Positions 8,332 to 17,268 of a stretch of DNA of 64,000 nucleotides are shown here, in pieces (the stretch's first letter is position 1; each line of letters begins with the position of its first letter). Source of the stretch: Aeromicrobium camelliae (GTDB lineage Bacteria > Actinomycetota > Actinomycetes > Propionibacteriales > Nocardioidaceae); NCBI RefSeq assembly GCF_003850045.1, contig NZ_RQJX01000001.1, forward strand, positions 124,001 through 188,000, read 5' to 3'. Position numbers and translations under genes: made by a program. The notes below the pieces were generated by a model that ran no database searches, was not told the origin of the DNA, and worked only from the letters and a program-made list of their open reading frames with translations.

Positions 8332-10176
8332 ATGTGCGGAATCGTGGGATACGTGGGGACGCGCCCCGCCGTCGACGTCGTGATGGGTGGTTTGCGCCGC
8401 CTCGAGTACCGGGGGTACGACTCCGGCGGCGTCGCGCTCGTGACGGCCGAGGGCATCGCCAGCGCGAAGCGCGCGGGCAAGCTCGCCAATCTCGACGCCG
8501 TGCTGGCGGAGAAGCCGCTGCCGCACGCCACCACCGGGATCGGGCACACGCGCTGGGCGACCCATGGTGCGCCGAATGACGTCAACGCCCACCCGCACCT
8601 CGACGCGACCGGACGGATCGCAGTCGTACACAACGGCATCATCGAGAATTTCGCCCTGCTGCGCGAGGAGCTCGAGGCCGAGGGCTATGAGTTCCTCTCC
8701 GAGACCGACACCGAGACCGTCGCGCACCTCGTGCACCGTGCTCTGCAGGCCACGCCTGATCTCGGCGATGCGGTGCGCGAGGTCTGCCGCCGGCTCGAAG
8801 GCGCGTTCACGCTCGTGATCGCCGACGCCGACACACCCGACAAGGTGGTGGGCGCGCGCCGCAACTCCCCGCTCGTGGTCGGGCGCGGCGACGGCGAGAA
8901 CTTCCTCGGCTCCGACGTCGCGGCGTTCATCGACTACACCAAGTCGGCCATCGAGCTCGGCCAGGACCAGGTCGTCGAGATCACCGCGGACGATGTCCGG
9001 GTCACCGACTTCCACGGCGTCCCGGTCGACACCAAGGAGTACACGGTCGACTGGGACGTGTCCGCCGCCGAGAAGGGCGGCTACGACTGGTTCATGGTCA
9101 AGGAGATCCACGAGCAGCCGCAGGCCATCGCCGACACGCTGCTGGGCCGCATCGGCTCCGACGGGCGCCTGCAGCTCGACGAGATGCGACTCTCCGACGG
9201 CGAGCTGCGCGAGGTCGACAAGATCATCGTCATCGCCTGCGGCACCTCGTACTACGCCGGCATGGTGGCCAAGTACGCGATCGAGCACTGGACCCGCATC
9301 CCGTGCGAGGTCGAGCTCGCCTCCGAGTTCCGCTACCGCGACCCGATCCTCGACCACACGACGCTCGTGGTGACGATCAGCCAGTCGGGCGAGACGATGG
9401 ACACGCTCATGGCGATCCGGTACGCCCGCGAGCAGCGCGCCCGGGTGCTCTCGATCTGCAACACCAACGGCTCCACGATCCCGCGCGAGTCCGACGCCGT
9501 GATCTACACGCACGCCGGACCGGAGATCGCGGTCGCCTCGACCAAGGGCTTCCTCGCCCAGGTCGTCGCCTGCTATCTGCTCGCCCTCTACTTCGCCCAG
9601 GCCAAGGGAGTGAAGTACGGCGACGAGATCCGCTCGATCCTCGACGAGCTCGAGAAGATCCCCGCGGCGGTGCAGACCGTACTCGACCGCGGCGAGCAGG
9701 TGCGCAAGCTCGCCAACGACCTCTCCGACAGCCGCTCGATCATGTTCCTCGGCCGCCACGTGGGGTACCCGGTCGCGCTCGAAGGAGCGCTCAAGCTCAA
9801 GGAGCTCGCGTACCTGCACGCTGAGGGCTTCGCCGCCGGTGAGCTCAAGCACGGTCCCATCGCGGTGATCGAGGACGGCGTTCCGGTCTTCGTCGTCGTG
9901 CCGCCCAAGGCGCGCGACCAGTTGCAGGAGAAGATCCTGTCCAACATCCAGGAGGTGCGCGCTCGCGGTGCGCGCACGATCGTCCTGGTCGAGGAGGGCG
10001 ACGACTCCGTCGTGGCCTACGCCGACGAGGTCATCCGGCTGCCGAAGGTGCCCACGCTGCTGCAGCCGCTGGTGGCGACCGTCCCGCTGCAGATCTTCGC
10101 GTGCGAGATCGCGACCCAGCTCGGTCACGACGTCGACCAGCCGCGCAACCTCGCCAAGTCGGTCACCGTCGAGTGA
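8332..10176 (+). CDS. glmS: Glutamine--fructose-6-phosphate aminotransferase (isomerizing)
   Basis: GlmS makes glucosamine-6-phosphate from fructose-6-phosphate and glutamine, the first committed step of amino-sugar synthesis. The 614-residue protein starts MCGIVGYVG, placing the nucleophilic Cys directly after Met as in class II glutamine amidotransferases. HTRWATHG and LVHRALQ lie in the same domain (residues 1 to about 240). Two SIS domains follow (CGTSYYAGMVAKY; SQSGETMDT; LGRHVGYPVALEGALKLKE) and the C-terminus ends KSVTVE with the conserved terminal tail. In-frame codons upstream of this ATG would bury the catalytic Cys and are rejected. nnr starts four bases downstream; the acpS gene that sits between glmS and nnr in many actinobacteria is absent. 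Confidence 0.97.
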   Translation: MCGIVGYVGTRPAVDVVMGGLRRLEYRGYDSGGVALVTAEGIASAKRAGKLANLDAVLAEKPLPHATTGIGHTRWATHGAPNDVNAHPHLDATGRIAVVHNGIIENFALLREELEAEGYEFLSETDTETVAHLVHRALQATPDLGDAVREVCRRLEGAFTLVIADADTPDKVVGARRNSPLVVGRGDGENFLGSDVAAFIDYTKSAIELGQDQVVEITADDVRVTDFHGVPVDTKEYTVDWDVSAAEKGGYDWFMVKEIHEQPQAIADTLLGRIGSDGRLQLDEMRLSDGELREVDKIIVIACGTSYYAGMVAKYAIEHWTRIPCEVELASEFRYRDPILDHTTLVVTISQSGETMDTLMAIRYAREQRARVLSICNTNGSTIPRESDAVIYTHAGPEIAVASTKGFLAQVVACYLLALYFAQAKGVKYGDEIRSILDELEKIPAAVQTVLDRGEQVRKLANDLSDSRSIMFLGRHVGYPVALEGALKLKELAYLHAEGFAAGELKHGPIAVIEDGVPVFVVVPPKARDQLQEKILSNIQEVRARGARTIVLVEEGDDSVVAYADEVIRLPKVPTLLQPLVATVPLQIFACEIATQLGHDVDQPRNLAKSVTVE

Positions 10177-10180
10177 CGGC

Positions 10181-11593
10181 ATGCTGACCGCTCATCGGGT
10201 CGCCGACATCCGCGCTGCCGAGAAGGCTGCGGCGGCGTCCGCCGGGTGGGACGGCCTCATGCAACGCGCCGTCGCCGCCCTGACCGACGTCCTTGCCCGA
10301 GTCCTCCCCGAGGACGCCGTTCCGATCGTGCTCGTCGGTCCAGGCAACAACGGTGGCGACGCCCTGTTCGCTGCCGCCGCGTTGTGCCGTCGGGGGCGTC
10401 GCGTCGACGTCGCGCTGCTCGACCGCGGCCACGTCCATGAGGCGGGCCTCGCCGAGGCCCTCGCTTCGGGCGTCCGTGTAGTCGACGGACCCGTCGACCA
10501 TGACCACGTCGTCGACGCCGTGTTCGGCATCGGTGCCCGCGCAGGGCTCGACGGGCGCGCCGCCGAGTGGGCCGGGTGGGTCGAGGGGCGACGACCGTTC
10601 GTCGTCGCGGTCGACGTGCCTTCCGGCATCGGCGTGGACGACGGCGTGCGACCGGGTCCGTCGATCCCCGCCGACGTGACGGTCACCTTCGGCACGGCGA
10701 AGGTCGGGTTGCTCGTCGGTCCGGGCGGACTGTCCAGCGGTCGCGTGCTGGTTCGTGACATCGGCCTCGCGCCGCACCTGAGCGCGCCTGCCGCCGAGGC
10801 GATCGAGGCCGGCGACGGACAGCGGTATCGGTCGATCGTTCCCGGTCCCGAGGCGCACAAGTACTCACGCGGCGTGGTCGGCATCGAGGCCGGCTCGCCG
10901 GCATACGCCGGAGCCGCGCATCTGTGCGTCGCCGGCGCCCAGGCCGGGCCGGCGGGCATGGTGCGGTTCGTGGGTGAACCCGACCTCGCGGCCCGCGTCG
11001 TCGACCGCGCTCCCGAGGTCGTGGCGGGCCGTGGCCGCGTCCAGGCATGGGTGGTAGGCCCCGGCGGCCAGGACAGTCCCGATCCGCTGATCTCGGCGCT
11101 CGCCGACGACGTCCCGGTGGTCGTCGACGCCTCCGCGCTCGCGCATCTGCCCGAACGGCTGCGGCCCGATGTCGTGCTGACCCCGCACGCGGGCGAGCTC
11201 GCGCGGCTGCTCGACGTCGAGCGTGCCGAGGTGGAGGCGGACCCGCTGCTGTCGGCGCGGCGCGTCGTGGAACGTTGGAACGCGACCGTGCTGCTCAAGG
11301 GCCCGCGCACGCTCGTCGTGTCGCCGGACGGGCGGGTGCGCGTCAATCTCTCAGGAACCTCCTGGCTCGGTACCGCCGGCGCAGGAGACGTGCTCGCCGG
11401 TTTCGTCGGATCGCTGCTGGCTTCCGGTCTCGACGCTCTCGAGGCCGCGTCGGTCGGCGCCTACCTGCACGGCGTCGCGGGAGCGCGGGCTGCGCGCGGC
11501 GGACCGTTCCCCGCCCACGTCGTCGCCGACGAGTTGCGCGGCGTGCTGCACGACTTCCTCGAGGGGACGCTCGACGACGAGGAGGCACGATGA
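10181..11593 (+). CDS. nnr: Bifunctional NAD(P)H-hydrate epimerase / ADP-dependent NAD(P)H-hydrate dehydratase
   Basis: This metabolite-repair enzyme epimerises and dehydrates damaged (hydrated) NAD(P)H. The 470-residue protein begins with a YjeF_N epimerase domain (residues 1 to about 210, with GPGNNGGDAL near residue 53 and DVPSGIGVDDG) and continues with a ribokinase-like dehydratase domain (LTPHAGELARL; LLKGPRTLV; GTAGAGDVLAG near residue 398, whose GAGD loop holds the catalytic Asp). It starts four bases after glmS and overlaps alr by four bases (ATGA), so the three genes are likely co-transcribed, as in other actinobacteria. Confidence 0.95.
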   Translation: MLTAHRVADIRAAEKAAAASAGWDGLMQRAVAALTDVLARVLPEDAVPIVLVGPGNNGGDALFAAAALCRRGRRVDVALLDRGHVHEAGLAEALASGVRVVDGPVDHDHVVDAVFGIGARAGLDGRAAEWAGWVEGRRPFVVAVDVPSGIGVDDGVRPGPSIPADVTVTFGTAKVGLLVGPGGLSSGRVLVRDIGLAPHLSAPAAEAIEAGDGQRYRSIVPGPEAHKYSRGVVGIEAGSPAYAGAAHLCVAGAQAGPAGMVRFVGEPDLAARVVDRAPEVVAGRGRVQAWVVGPGGQDSPDPLISALADDVPVVVDASALAHLPERLRPDVVLTPHAGELARLLDVERAEVEADPLLSARRVVERWNATVLLKGPRTLVVSPDGRVRVNLSGTSWLGTAGAGDVLAGFVGSLLASGLDALEAASVGAYLHGVAGARAARGGPFPAHVVADELRGVLHDFLEGTLDDEEAR

Positions 11594-12705
11594 CACCGCA
11601 GGCTGAGCTCGTCGTCGACCTCGACGTCTACCGCCAGAACCTGGACGTCCTGCGTCGTTTGGCGCCCGGCGCCCAGCAGATGGCCGTGGTCAAGGCCAAC
11701 GGCTACGGCCATGGCATGGTGCCGATGGCGCGGGCCGCGCGTGACGCGGGCGCCGAGTGGCTCGGCGTCGCCACCGCTGAAGAGGCCCTCGCGCTGCGAT
11801 CCGCGGGGGACTCCGGGCCGGTGTTGTGCTGGCTCGCGGCGCCCGGCGCCCCGTTCGCCGAGTTGATCGACCAGGACATCGAGGTCACCGCCTCCTCGGC
11901 CGAACAGTTGGAGGAGATCCTCGCCGCGGCCCCACGACGGCCCCGCGTCCAACTCAAGGTCGACACCGGCCTGTCGCGCAACGGCGCCCGCTTCGGTCCG
12001 GACTGGACGGCGCTCGTGCATGCCGCGGCTCGTGCCCAGGCCCTCGGGCGCGTCGCGGTCACCGGCGTGTGGTCGCACTTCGCCTGTGCGGACGAGCCCG
12101 GGAACCCGGCGACCGACGAGCAGGAGAAGGTGTTCCGCTCCGCCGTCGACGAGCTGAGCGCGGCGGGTGTCGACCCGGGAACGCGCCATCTGTGCAACTC
12201 CGCCGGCGTCCTCACCCAGCCGAGTGCCCACCTCGATCTGGTGCGCGTCGGAATCGCCTCGTACGGCATCGCTCCGGACGCCGCCGTTCCGGTGCCCGGC
12301 GTCCGGCCGGTGCTGACCGCCCGGGCGCGGCTGGCCCACGTCAAGGACGTCGAGGCCGGAGCACGGGTCTCCTACGGCTACCGCTGGCAGGCCGAGCACG
12401 CGACGCGGCTCGGACTCGTGCCCGTCGGGTACGGCGAGGGCATTCACCGGACCGCCTCGAACCGCGCCGAGGTGGGGTTCGCGGGCGGGCGGCTCCCCGT
12501 GCGTGGAACGATCTGCATGGATCAGTTCGTCGTCGAACTCGGCGACGTGCCGGCACAGCGCGGTGACATCGTGACGCTGTTCGGCCCGGGTGATGACGGC
12601 GAACCGAGCGTCGAGGACTGGGCCGTCGCGGCCGGGACGATCGGCTACGAGATCGTCACGCGCCTTGCCGGCCGGTGGGCGCGCACCTACCGAGGAGAGC
12701 GATGA
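11590..12705 (+). CDS. alr: Alanine racemase
   Basis: A PLP enzyme that converts L-alanine to D-alanine for the peptidoglycan stem peptide. The 371-residue protein shows the PLP lysine (Lys35) in VVKANGYGHGM, the VDTGLSRNGAR substrate loop and the C-terminal beta domain with RGTICMDQFVVELGD and VPVGYGEGIHR. Length is normal for fold-type III racemases. The ATG overlaps the nnr stop by four bases and GGAGG precedes it. The next gene again overlaps by four bases, so translation runs coupled along nnr-alr-hydrolase-TsaE fusion. Confidence 0.96.
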   Translation: MTPQAELVVDLDVYRQNLDVLRRLAPGAQQMAVVKANGYGHGMVPMARAARDAGAEWLGVATAEEALALRSAGDSGPVLCWLAAPGAPFAELIDQDIEVTASSAEQLEEILAAAPRRPRVQLKVDTGLSRNGARFGPDWTALVHAAARAQALGRVAVTGVWSHFACADEPGNPATDEQEKVFRSAVDELSAAGVDPGTRHLCNSAGVLTQPSAHLDLVRVGIASYGIAPDAAVPVPGVRPVLTARARLAHVKDVEAGARVSYGYRWQAEHATRLGLVPVGYGEGIHRTASNRAEVGFAGGRLPVRGTICMDQFVVELGDVPAQRGDIVTLFGPGDDGEPSVEDWAVAAGTIGYEIVTRLAGRWARTYRGER

Positions 12706-13676
12706 GCAAGTACGTCACCCGCGTGGCGGCCACTGCGGGGGCGTTTGCGGCGGCCGGCGCCGCGGCCACGCTCTTCAAGAACCGTTCCACGCAGCGCCGC
12801 CGACTGCGGCGGGCCGAGGAGATCCCCTTCGGCACCGTGCACGGCGAATCGCACGTCCTCGCCGCGCACGACGACGTCCCCCTGCACGTCGAGGTCGACG
12901 ATGGCCCACCCCCCACGGTGGTCTTCCTCCATGGGTGGCTCTGTGACCTCGACACCTGGCACTACCAGCGCGTCGCGCTGCGCGGGGAGGCACGCCTCGT
13001 CTTCTGCGATCTGCGCTCGCACGGCCGCTCCGGCCGCACTGGACCGACCAACTCCAGTCTCGACGACCTCGCCGACGACCTCCTGACCGTCGTCGAGAGC
13101 CTCGTTCCCGAGGGCCCCATCCTCCTCGTGGGTCATTCCATGGGCGGCATGGCGGTCATGCGTTTCGCGGCCCGCCACCGTGCCGTGTTCGACGAGCGGG
13201 TCGCGGGCGTCGTCCTCATCGGCACGAGCGCGGGCAAGCTCATGCGCAAGAGCCCCGCGCTGCGGTACATCGCGGTCCTGATGAGGGCCACCACGCCGTT
13301 GCTGGACTGGGGCCGCCAGTTCAACAGCTATTCGATCATCAAGCGGTGGGCGCTCGGACCGAACGCCACGGAGACCGCCGCCGATCTCTCCAACGAGATG
13401 ATCCTCCGAGCCCCGTCGCACGTCATCGCCGACTTCTATCCCAACTTCCTCGATCTGGACCTGGGGGAGGGGTTGGAGTCGATCTCGAAGGTGCCGACGG
13501 TCGTCGTGGGCGGAACGCGTGACGTCCTCACGCCGTTCTCGCACAGCCGCTGGCTCGCCGACCACATCGAGGGCGCCGAGCTCGTCATCATCAACGACGT
13601 CGGCCACATGATGATGTTCGAGGAGCCCGAGCAGGTGACGGAAGCGATCGAACGAGTGTTGAAGGAGGCCGTGTGA
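12702..13676 (+). CDS. Alpha/beta hydrolase, probably membrane-anchored
   Basis: A 324-residue serine hydrolase of the alpha/beta fold. The nucleophile elbow GHSMGG puts the catalytic serine at about residue 146; the oxyanion loop is LHGWLCDLDTWHY and the C-terminal NDVGHMMMFEEP supplies the catalytic His. Residues about 6-25 are a hydrophobic alanine-rich stretch preceding basic residues, which could be a membrane anchor. The gene sits between alr and tsaE in many actinobacteria; its substrate is not known to me. The ATG is preceded by CGAGGAGAG and overlaps the alr stop by four bases. Confidence 0.88.
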   Translation: MSKYVTRVAATAGAFAAAGAAATLFKNRSTQRRRLRRAEEIPFGTVHGESHVLAAHDDVPLHVEVDDGPPPTVVFLHGWLCDLDTWHYQRVALRGEARLVFCDLRSHGRSGRTGPTNSSLDDLADDLLTVVESLVPEGPILLVGHSMGGMAVMRFAARHRAVFDERVAGVVLIGTSAGKLMRKSPALRYIAVLMRATTPLLDWGRQFNSYSIIKRWALGPNATETAADLSNEMILRAPSHVIADFYPNFLDLDLGEGLESISKVPTVVVGGTRDVLTPFSHSRWLADHIEGAELVIINDVGHMMMFEEPEQVTEAIERVLKEAV

Positions 13677-14632
13677 CCGCGCTCGACGTCATCGAGGCGG
13701 GTCCGGAACACGCTGCGGCGATGGTGGAGGTCATCCATCGTTCGTTCGCCGCCCGCCCGCCGCTCGATCCGCCCACCACGGCCCTCGACGAGACGGTGGA
13801 GACCGTTGCGGAAGCGCTGCGCGCGTCCGGCGGGCTGCTGGCGCTGCGGCGAGAGCGGCCCATCGGCGCGATCCTGTTCGACGAGTCGCGTGCGGGCACC
13901 CTCGGTCTGCGCCGGGTGAGCGTTCACCCGCAGGGCCGTGACCGTGGCGTCGCGTCGGCGATGGTCGGCGTCGCCGAGGACATCGCCGAAGAACGCGGCA
14001 AGGACGGCATCTGGCTCGATGTGCGCGAGGAACTGCCGGACACCGTGCGGTTCTGGACGCGCAAGCTGTACCAGCCCGTCGGCAGGACCGGGACGATGAT
14101 CCACATGGCGAAGACGCTCTGGCTGTCGCGCGAGGTCCCCGACGTCGACGCGATGCACGCGCTGGCCGACAAGCTCGCCACCTTGCTGCGAGCTGGGGAC
14201 CTGCTGGTGCTGAGCGGTGATCTCGGCGCCGGTAAGACGACCTTCATCCAGGGTCTCGGTGAGGCGCTCGGAGTCCGTGGTCCCATCACCTCGCCCACGT
14301 TCGTCATCGCTCGCAATCACCCCTCGCTCCTCGGGGGTCCCGGGCTGGTTCACGTCGACGCTTACCGCCTGACCGACGCGGCCGAGATCGACGACATCGA
14401 TCTCGACGCGACCACGGAGGAGTCGATCACGGTGGTCGAGTGGGGTGAGGGACGTGCCGAGCAGCTCGCCGACAGCTGGCTGTCAGTGACGATCGAGGCG
14501 CGAGAGGCTGACGACTCCGATCCGCTCGGTACGGCGGTGGGCGTGAAGTCGCCCGACATGAGGGTCGTGACGATCCGGCCGCACGGCCCGCGGTGGGTGG
14601 GCGTTCCGCTTCGCTCCACCCTGCTGTCCTGA
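13673..14632 (+). CDS. tsaE: GNAT acetyltransferase fused to tRNA t6A ATPase TsaE
   Basis: This 319-residue protein is a two-domain fusion. Residues 1 to about 145 form a GNAT domain with the acetyl-CoA motif VSVHPQGRDRGVASAMVG. Residues about 155-290 are TsaE, the ATPase that supports TsaB-TsaD in making N6-threonylcarbamoyladenosine at tRNA position 37: the Walker A is SGDLGAGKTTFIQGLG (Lys188), followed by SPTFVIA, HVDAYRL and VVEWGEG. Stand-alone TsaE is about 150-170 residues, so the N-terminal half is an addition. The GTG overlaps the hydrolase stop by four bases and is preceded by AAGGAGG. The DNA reads through without a break between domains, so this is one gene. Confidence 0.9.
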   Translation: MTALDVIEAGPEHAAAMVEVIHRSFAARPPLDPPTTALDETVETVAEALRASGGLLALRRERPIGAILFDESRAGTLGLRRVSVHPQGRDRGVASAMVGVAEDIAEERGKDGIWLDVREELPDTVRFWTRKLYQPVGRTGTMIHMAKTLWLSREVPDVDAMHALADKLATLLRAGDLLVLSGDLGAGKTTFIQGLGEALGVRGPITSPTFVIARNHPSLLGGPGLVHVDAYRLTDAAEIDDIDLDATTEESITVVEWGEGRAEQLADSWLSVTIEAREADDSDPLGTAVGVKSPDMRVVTIRPHGPRWVGVPLRSTLLS

Positions 14633-14676
14633 CGGCGGGCTCCTCCCGTCGTCGCCGAGCCGTCGAGGGGCGAAGC

Positions 14677-14682
14677 TAGGCT
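14677..14682 (+). promoter_or_regulatory. -10 box of tsaB (leaderless)
   Basis: TAGGCT ends six bases before the GTG at 14689; no Shine-Dalgarno is present. Confidence 0.5.
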
Positions 14683-14688
14683 TGAGGC

Positions 14689-15309
14689 GTGCTGCTGCTC
14701 GCGTTCGACACCGCCACTCCCGCCATCACCGTCGCGGTGCACGACGGAACCGACGTGGTCGGCGAAGCGGAGGGACGTGGTGCCATGGCGCACGGCGAGC
14801 TTCTCGCCGCGCAGATCAAGAGCGCGCTCGACTCGGCGGGTGCGTCGATGCGCGACGTCACCGATGTTGCGGTCGGTGTCGGGCCCGGCCCGTTCACCGG
14901 GCTGCGTGTCGGCGTCGTGACCGCCTTGACGCTGGGACAGACGCTCGGTGCCCGCATCCACGGCGTGTGCTCGCTCGACATCCTCGCGGCCGACGTCGCC
15001 GGTATGGACGAGTTCGTCGTGGCCACCGACGCCCGCCGCAAGGAGGTCTACTGGGCCCGTTACCGCGAGGGTCGGCGGATCAGCGGCCCGGCGGTCGACC
15101 GGCCGGCCGTCGTCGCTGAGCTCGGCCTTCCGGTGCTCGGAAGAGGCGCGGAGCTGTATGCCGAGGTGCTCACCCGCGCGGACGGACCGCTCGATCCCTC
15201 CGCTGCCGCGCTGGCGCGGCTCGTCGCGAGCGGTGACGCGGCCGAATTGCCACTCGAGCCCCTCTACCTGCGGCGACCGGACGCCACCCCGCAGCCGAGC
15301 ACGGCATGA
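14689..15309 (+). CDS. tsaB: tRNA threonylcarbamoyladenosine biosynthesis protein TsaB
   Basis: TsaB is the scaffold partner of TsaD in the t6A37 synthase. The 206-residue protein opens LLLAFDTATPAITVAVHDG and contains GVGPGPFTGLRVGVVTALTLGQ, the actin-like ATPase-fold signature shared by TsaB. It lacks the metal-binding HxxxH of TsaD, as expected. It starts 56 bases after the tsaE fusion under its own leaderless-type promoter and overlaps rimI by four bases. Confidence 0.94.
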   Translation: MLLLAFDTATPAITVAVHDGTDVVGEAEGRGAMAHGELLAAQIKSALDSAGASMRDVTDVAVGVGPGPFTGLRVGVVTALTLGQTLGARIHGVCSLDILAADVAGMDEFVVATDARRKEVYWARYREGRRISGPAVDRPAVVAELGLPVLGRGAELYAEVLTRADGPLDPSAAALARLVASGDAAELPLEPLYLRRPDATPQPSTA

Positions 15310-15737
15310 CCGTCAGGCCCGCCGTCCCCGCTGACCTCCCGTCGCTCGTCGCGCTCGAAGCGGCGTGCTTCGCGGCCGAGGCGTGGAGCGAGTCGCAGGT
15401 GAGGGAGGAGCTGACCGGCGGGCGGACCGTGCTCGCGCTCGACACGGAGTCCGCGCTCGCCGGTTACGCCTCCGTCTCGGTGGTGGCCGAAGATGCCGAG
15501 TTGTTGCGCATCGCGGTGGACCCCGGACAGCGTCGCGCCGGCTTCGGCCGATCACTGCTCGATGCCGCCCTCGACGCGGCGCAGCACCGCGGAGCTGCGC
15601 GCATGCTGCTGGAGGTCGATGCCGAGAACGTCGCGGCGATCGGCTTGTACGAGTCGCGCGGGTTCGCCACCCTCGCGCGGCGACGCGGGTACTACCGCGG
15701 GCGTGACGCACTCGTGATGGAACGCCTGCTGCCATGA
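15306..15737 (+). CDS. rimI: Ribosomal-protein-alanine N-acetyltransferase RimI
   Basis: A 143-residue single GNAT domain with the acetyl-CoA loop AVDPGQRRAGFGRSLL and the C-terminal VDAENVAAIGLYESRGF that characterises RimI. RimI acetylates the N-terminus of ribosomal protein S18 in E. coli; in actinobacteria it lies between tsaB and tsaD, as here, and may have wider substrates. The ATG overlaps the tsaB stop (ATGA) and the next gene overlaps in turn. Confidence 0.92.
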   Translation: MTVRPAVPADLPSLVALEAACFAAEAWSESQVREELTGGRTVLALDTESALAGYASVSVVAEDAELLRIAVDPGQRRAGFGRSLLDAALDAAQHRGAARMLLEVDAENVAAIGLYESRGFATLARRRGYYRGRDALVMERLLP

Positions 15738-16201
15738 GCGGCGTCATCGAACAGATGCAGTCCTGGCCCTGGTTCTGGGCCTGGCTGGGGTTCTTTGTGG
15801 TCGCTGTCCTGCGCGCGGGAGGCACGTACCTGATCGGCCGGGGCGTCACCGCCGGTCTCGTGCAGTGGCGCCGTCCCAACGAGCGTGTGCTCGCGATGAT
15901 GGACCGTGTCGGCCGCTGGGGCCCGCCAGCCGTCACGGTGAGCTTCCTGACCGTCGGCGTGCAGACGGCGGTCAACCTCGCGGCGGGACTCATCGCGATG
16001 CCCTGGCCGCGCTACCTGATGGGGCTGATCCCCGGCGCCGCCCTCTGGGCCTCGATCTGGTCGACGATCGGGATGGCGGCGTTCATGGCGGCCCTCGCCG
16101 GACTGCGCGGCGAACCGTTGGTGCTCGTCGCACTCGCCGCCGGGATCCTCATCGTCGCGACGCTGATGTGGCGTTCGCGACGTCGTGCTCACTCGAGTTG
16201 A
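15734..16201 (+). CDS. Small integral membrane protein, DedA/VTT-like
   Basis: A 155-residue protein with four predicted membrane spans, around residues 12-35, 62-85, 93-118 and 122-145. The pattern of an N-terminal amphipathic span, GRGVTAGLVQWRRPNER, and a glycine/proline-containing core (MGLIPGAALWASIWSTIGM) resembles short DedA/SNARE-associated membrane proteins, but I rate the family link as weak. It overlaps rimI by four bases and is probably co-transcribed with tsaB-rimI. Confidence 0.75.
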   Translation: MSGVIEQMQSWPWFWAWLGFFVVAVLRAGGTYLIGRGVTAGLVQWRRPNERVLAMMDRVGRWGPPAVTVSFLTVGVQTAVNLAAGLIAMPWPRYLMGLIPGAALWASIWSTIGMAAFMAALAGLRGEPLVLVALAAGILIVATLMWRSRRRAHSS

Positions 16202-16231
16202 GATCACTCCCGATCGTGGCAGGGTGAAGAC

Positions 16232-16651
16232 ATGAGCACCGGACGCGACGACATCCCCGCCGACCCGCAGTACCCCAGCCAGGAGCCGGACTCGACGCTG
16301 ATCGACCGTGGCGTCGACGACCCGCTCGACGAGGGCTTCGTGGCACCGGAGAAGTGGTCGGCCGGCGAGGGGTACGGCACGACGGCCGAGGAACAGCGCG
16401 AGGGGGAGTCGTTCGAGCAGCGCCTGAGCCAGGAGATCCCCGAGCCCGACCCGTACGAGCAGGCAGCCGTCGAGGAGGAGAACCTCGACGACGGCGAGGT
16501 CGGCTCCGAGCGTGCGGGCCGCTTGGCAGAGCCCAACGGCGGCATCGGTGAGGACACCGAGGGTGCCCTGGTGGGCGACGACGTGGGCATCGACGCCGGC
16601 GCGGCGAGCGCCGAGGAGGCCGCCGTCCACACCATCGATGACGAGGAGTGA
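16232..16651 (+). CDS. Acidic DUF5709-like protein
   Basis: A 139-residue, strongly acidic, hydrophilic protein with no membrane span or catalytic motif. It contains the phrases TLIDRGVDDPLDEGF, PEKWSAGEGYGTTAEEQREGESFEQRL and GRLAEPNGGIGEDTE, which I recognise from the actinobacterial DUF5709 family of unknown function. The tail is a run of acidic residues and alanine. A start ATG at 16232 follows GGTGAAG. The HAD gene begins inside its last codons, overlapping by 14 bases. Confidence 0.8.
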   Translation: MSTGRDDIPADPQYPSQEPDSTLIDRGVDDPLDEGFVAPEKWSAGEGYGTTAEEQREGESFEQRLSQEIPEPDPYEQAAVEEENLDDGEVGSERAGRLAEPNGGIGEDTEGALVGDDVGIDAGAASAEEAAVHTIDDEE

Positions 16652-17264
16652 CAGCGCGCTCGTCGTCGGTTTCGACCTGGACATGACCCTGGTCGACTCC
16701 CGCGCGGGCATCAAGGCCGTCTACGACGAACTCTCCGCACGCACCGGTGTGACCATCGACTCCGATCTCGTGGTCTCGCGGCTCGGTCCTCCCTTGGAGA
16801 CCGAACTGGCGCACTGGTACGAACCGGCTGATGTCCCTGCCGCTGCTGCCCTCTATCGCTCGATCTACCCCGATCTGGCGATCGACCGGGTGGCGACCCT
16901 GCCCGGGGCCCAGGACGCACTCGCGGCGGTGGCGGCGGTGGGCAGGGCCGTGGTCATCACGGCGAAGGCCGAGCAGAACGCCCGGCGACACGTCGAGCAT
17001 CTCGGGCTGCCCGCCGACGACGTCGTCGGCGACGTGTGGCGGGCTCAGAAGGGCGAGGTGCTGCGGCGCATCGGTGCGGCGGCGTACGTGGGGGACCACG
17101 TCCACGACATGGACGCCGCACGACTCGCCAACGTCCCGGGCATCGGTGTCGCGACCGGCCCGTGTGACGCCGAGGCTCTCGAGGCCGCCGGTGCGAGCGT
17201 CGTGCTGCCGAGCCTCGCGGCCTTCCGCGACTGGTTCAGTGAACACCTGTTAGCTGTAGAGTGA
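16638..17264 (+). CDS. HAD-superfamily hydrolase
   Basis: A 208-residue haloacid-dehalogenase phosphatase. The nucleophile motif is GFDLDMTLVDSR (Asp13, Asp15), motif II is VITAK, and motif III/IV lies at YVGDHVHDMDAAR. The cap is the small helical type of phosphoglycolate-phosphatase-like enzymes. The substrate is not evident. The ATG at 16638 lies inside the preceding gene; longer in-frame starts further upstream give only antisense-like composition and are rejected. The stop codon lies within the promoter of the acyltransferase gene. Confidence 0.85.
   Translation: MTRSDSALVVGFDLDMTLVDSRAGIKAVYDELSARTGVTIDSDLVVSRLGPPLETELAHWYEPADVPAAAALYRSIYPDLAIDRVATLPGAQDALAAVAAVGRAVVITAKAEQNARRHVEHLGLPADDVVGDVWRAQKGEVLRRIGAAAYVGDHVHDMDAARLANVPGIGVATGPCDAEALEAAGASVVLPSLAAFRDWFSEHLLAVE
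17257..17262 (+). promoter_or_regulatory. -10 box of the acyltransferase gene (leaderless)
   Basis: TAGAGT ends six bases before the ATG at 17269 and overlaps the first base of the HAD stop codon. Confidence 0.5.
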
Positions 17265-17268
17265 ACGA

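Noticed and set aside
10177..10180. acpS between glmS and nnr
   Set aside because: Expected from synteny in other actinobacteria, but only four bases separate the two genes here.
16512..16637. Upstream GTG start for the HAD hydrolase
   Set aside because: The added 42 residues are a shifted reading of the DUF5709-like gene; the HAD fold starts near the ATG at 16638.
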